Under the pieces are notes generated by a model. That model did no database searches and was not told where the DNA came from. It saw only the letters and a list, made by a program, of their open reading frames with translations. 6,988 bases of DNA, taken from positions 1 to 6,988 of the forward strand of contig CABQHF010000116.1 in assembly GCA_902463905.1 (NCBI GenBank), read 5' to 3'. Both the position numbers and the translations under genes were made by a program. This stretch comes from an uncultured Faecalibacterium sp. (GTDB lineage Bacteria; Bacillota; Clostridia; Oscillospirales; Ruminococcaceae). Below are positions 5,170 to 6,988 of the stretch, in pieces; positions within the stretch are counted from its first letter, which is position 1; the number at the start of each line of letters is the position of its first letter.

Positions 5170-5180
5170 CCCCAAAGCCC
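5156..5180 (+). repeat. Secondary hairpin overlapping the T-box terminator U-tract
   Basis: GGGCTTT (5156-5162) and AAAGCCC (5174-5180) are perfect 7-base inverted copies around an 11-base loop. The left arm includes the foot of the terminator stem and the first bases of its T-run, so this helix would compete with the terminator rather than follow it. Confidence 0.5.
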
Positions 5181-5243
5181 CTGCAGGAACGTGGAAAAGT
5201 GTAAAAAAGTGGATTTTAGGACAGGAAACAGGAGTAACTCACC

Positions 5244-6908
5244 ATGCAGTTGAACGGTTCTCAGATTTTTGTGGAGGTTCTTTGTGAGCAGGGCGTGGAT
5301 ACCATTTTTGGTTATCCCGGCGGCGCAGTGCTGAACCTTTATGATGAGCTGTATAAAAACGCCCACCGCATCACCCATGTGCTCACCGCTCACGAGCAGG
5401 GAGCCTCCCATGCAGCAGACGGCTACGCCCGGGCCACCGGCCGCACCGGCGTGGTGCTGGCCACCAGCGGCCCGGGTGCCACCAACCTGGTCACCGGCAT
5501 CGCCACCGCTTATATGGACTCGGTGCCTCTGGTGGCCTTTACCGGCAACGTAGCCACCCCGGGCATCGGCAAGGACTGCTTTCAGGAAGCCTACATTGAG
5601 GGCATTACCATGCCCATCACTAAGCATAACTTTACGGTGCGCCGGGTCGAGGATCTGGCCGACACCATGCGCGCAGCCTTCCGCATTGCACAGAGCGGCC
5701 GCAAGGGCCCGGTGCTGGTGGACATCCCAAAGGATGTGACTGCCGCCGTGTGCGAGTTTGAAAACAAGCAGCCGGAGCCCATCCGCACGGTGACCACCTT
5801 TGATGCGGAACAGGTGCGCTGGGCAGCCGACCTGATCAACGCGGCACAGCGCCCGCTGGTGTACTTTGGCGGCGGCGTGCGCAGCGCGGCCTCCTGCCAG
5901 CCGCTGCGGGATCTGCTGCACAAGGCCCAGATCCCGGCCACCTACACCCTGATGGCGGCCGGTGTGGTGCCTTACGGCGACCCCATGAACATCGGCATGC
6001 TGGGCATGCACGGCTGTTACACCTCCAACCGGGCCGTGGCCGACTGTGACGTGCTGATCGCGGTGGGTACCCGCTTCTCGGACCGTGTGGCGCTGAAACC
6101 CAAGACCTTTGCCAAGAATGCCACCATCATCCAGATCGACATCGACCCCAGCGAGCTGGGCAAGAATGTGGAAGTGGACCTGTCCATCGTGGGCGATGCC
6201 GCCTATGTGCTGCAGGCCATGCTGCCGCAGATCAAGGAGGCAAAGCACCCCGACTGGATGAAGATGATCCACGAGTGGCAGGCACAGGATTACCACCCGG
6301 TGTCCGACCCCACCCGCCTGATGCCTCATCAGGTCATCGGTGAGGTGTGCAACCAGTGCGGCCCGGAGGCCGTATACGTCACCGATGTGGGCCAGCACCA
6401 GATGTGGGCGGCCCAGTACCTGCGCCACGCCAAGAGCCGCGGTTTCATCACCAGTGGCGGCCTGGGCACCATGGGCTTTGGCTACGGTGCCGCAATCGGT
6501 GCCCAGATGGCCCTTGGCCGGGACCAGCGTGTGGTCATGTTCACCGGTGACGGTTCCTTCCATATGAACCTGAACGAGGCCTGCACCGCCGTCAGCTACG
6601 ACCTGCCCATCATCACGGTCATCTTCAACAATTCCGTGCTGGGTATGGTGCGCCAGTGGCAGACCACCTTCTACGGCAAGCGCTACAGCCAGACCGATCC
6701 CCACCGTCACACCGACTTCGTCAAGCTGGCCGAGGGCTTTGGCCTGAAGGGCTACCGCTGCACGAACCTGCCGGAGTTCCAGCAGGCATTTGCCGAGGCG
6801 CTCCAGCGCAAAGGCCCCACCTGGATCGAGTGCATCATCGACAAGGACGAAAAGGTCCTGCCCATGATCCCCGGCGGCGGCGACATCAACGACATCATCA
6901 TGAAATAA
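5244..6908 (+). CDS. ilvB: Acetolactate synthase (acetohydroxyacid synthase) large catalytic subunit
   Basis: This 554-residue ThDP/FAD/Mg enzyme condenses two pyruvates to 2-acetolactate, or pyruvate with 2-oxobutanoate to 2-aceto-2-hydroxybutanoate, the first common step to valine/leucine and isoleucine. Domains in order are the pyrimidine-binding N-domain with FGYPGGAVL at 22-30 and the catalytic glutamate E51 in AHEQGA; a central FAD-associated domain (about 190-330) including GTRFSDR; and the C-terminal PP-domain with the ThDP motif GDGS starting at G435 and ending N462-N463, the exact family spacing. Length is normal. AGGAG at 5230-5234 lies 9 bases before ATG 5244. The T-box leader and the small-subunit gene 15 bases downstream indicate an anabolic AHAS rather than a catabolic AlsS. 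Confidence 0.96.
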   Translation: MQLNGSQIFVEVLCEQGVDTIFGYPGGAVLNLYDELYKNAHRITHVLTAHEQGASHAADGYARATGRTGVVLATSGPGATNLVTGIATAYMDSVPLVAFTGNVATPGIGKDCFQEAYIEGITMPITKHNFTVRRVEDLADTMRAAFRIAQSGRKGPVLVDIPKDVTAAVCEFENKQPEPIRTVTTFDAEQVRWAADLINAAQRPLVYFGGGVRSAASCQPLRDLLHKAQIPATYTLMAAGVVPYGDPMNIGMLGMHGCYTSNRAVADCDVLIAVGTRFSDRVALKPKTFAKNATIIQIDIDPSELGKNVEVDLSIVGDAAYVLQAMLPQIKEAKHPDWMKMIHEWQAQDYHPVSDPTRLMPHQVIGEVCNQCGPEAVYVTDVGQHQMWAAQYLRHAKSRGFITSGGLGTMGFGYGAAIGAQMALGRDQRVVMFTGDGSFHMNLNEACTAVSYDLPIITVIFNNSVLGMVRQWQTTFYGKRYSQTDPHRHTDFVKLAEGFGLKGYRCTNLPEFQQAFAEALQRKGPTWIECIIDKDEKVLPMIPGGGDINDIIMK

Positions 6909-6923
6909 GGAGGACACAGCGAC

Positions 6924-6988
6924 ATGGAATCCAATCAGCGCAGGGTCATCAGCCTGCTGGTGGACAACCAGAGCGGCGTTCTGGCCCG
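6924..6988 (+). CDS. ilvN: Acetolactate synthase small (regulatory) subunit, 5' end only
   Basis: Only the first 21 codons and two further bases are in the window. The translation MESNQRRVISLLVDNQSGVL followed by A is the start of the ACT domain of the IlvN/IlvH family, in which VISLLVxNxxGVLAR forms the first beta strand and the valine-binding loop. The subunit activates IlvB and confers valine feedback inhibition. The RBS AAGGAGGA (6907-6914) overlaps the ilvB stop codon and is 9 bases from ATG 6924, so the two genes are one operon with close translation. The name ilvN or ilvH is a matter of convention. The remainder lies outside the window. Confidence 0.88.
   Translation, partial: MESNQRRVISLLVDNQSGVLA

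Noticed and set aside
4710..5204. 164-codon open frame through the ilvBN promoter and T-box leader
   Set aside because: Its bases are fully explained by the promoter, T-box folds and terminator. The translation is Cys/Arg/Ser-rich without a motif and there is no credible RBS.
5163..6917. 584-codon open frame on the minus strand across all of ilvB
   Set aside because: It mirrors a highly conserved gene, and its translation is rich in His, Gly, Val and Gln with no domain logic. It is a by-product of GC-rich third positions in ilvB.
1..6988. CRISPR array, insertion sequence, phage, toxin-antitoxin or retron-like elements
   Set aside because: No spaced direct repeats, transposase or reverse-transcriptase motifs, terminal inverted repeats or small paired toxin genes were seen. 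The region reads as ordinary metabolic chromosome.

Overview
The window looks like chromosomal DNA from a GC-rich, low-copy-repeat Clostridia genome, most likely a gut Oscillospiraceae/Ruminococcaceae member of the Faecalibacterium/Gemmiger/Subdoligranulum type. This is inferred from the GC-rich coding sequence, AT-rich intergenic regions with textbook sigma-A promoters, strong AGGAGG-type ribosome binding sites, a T-box leader (a Gram-positive device) and the gene families present. No species can be named from the sequence alone.

Layout, left to right. (1) 1-212: the 3' end of a gene on + encoding a Gly/Phe/Ser-rich tail, closed by an 18-bp hairpin terminator. (2) 316-1627: a complete transcription unit for threonine ammonia-lyase (ilvA type with a C-terminal ACT domain), with a consensus promoter and its own terminator. 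(3) 1633-1821: an open, coding-like stretch with no start codon, apparently the 3' remnant of a lost gene. (4) 1806-2337: ridA (enamine/imine deaminase) with its own promoter, ending in a 21-bp hairpin that can also serve the convergent gene. (5) 2364-3251, minus strand: a short-chain dehydrogenase that resembles bacterial 12-alpha-hydroxysteroid dehydrogenases, with an unusual insertion in the cofactor loop. (6) 3252-3471: an AT-rich intergenic region with two dyad sequences and the terminator of the next gene. (7) 3472-4788, minus strand: a DUF815-type AAA+ ATPase. (8) 4840-6988: a consensus promoter, a long T-box leader with a probable valine (GTC) specifier, then ilvB (acetolactate synthase large subunit) and the first 21 codons of ilvN (small subunit).

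Three of the units form one metabolic theme. IlvA makes 2-aminocrotonate from threonine, RidA speeds its hydrolysis to 2-oxobutanoate and removes the reactive intermediate, and IlvBN condenses 2-oxobutanoate or pyruvate with pyruvate on the way to isoleucine and valine/leucine. They are separately promoted, and only ilvBN carries a visible amino-acid-sensing leader. The SDR and the ATPase sit between them on the opposite strand and have no obvious link to that pathway.

I found no clear sign of a new multi-gene system, mobile element, CRISPR array or tRNA/rRNA. The items most worth a second look are the possible 12-alpha-HSDH relative with its loop insertion, the T-box leader with an extra hairpin after its terminator, the gene remnant beneath the ridA promoter, and the paired dyads upstream of the SDR gene.
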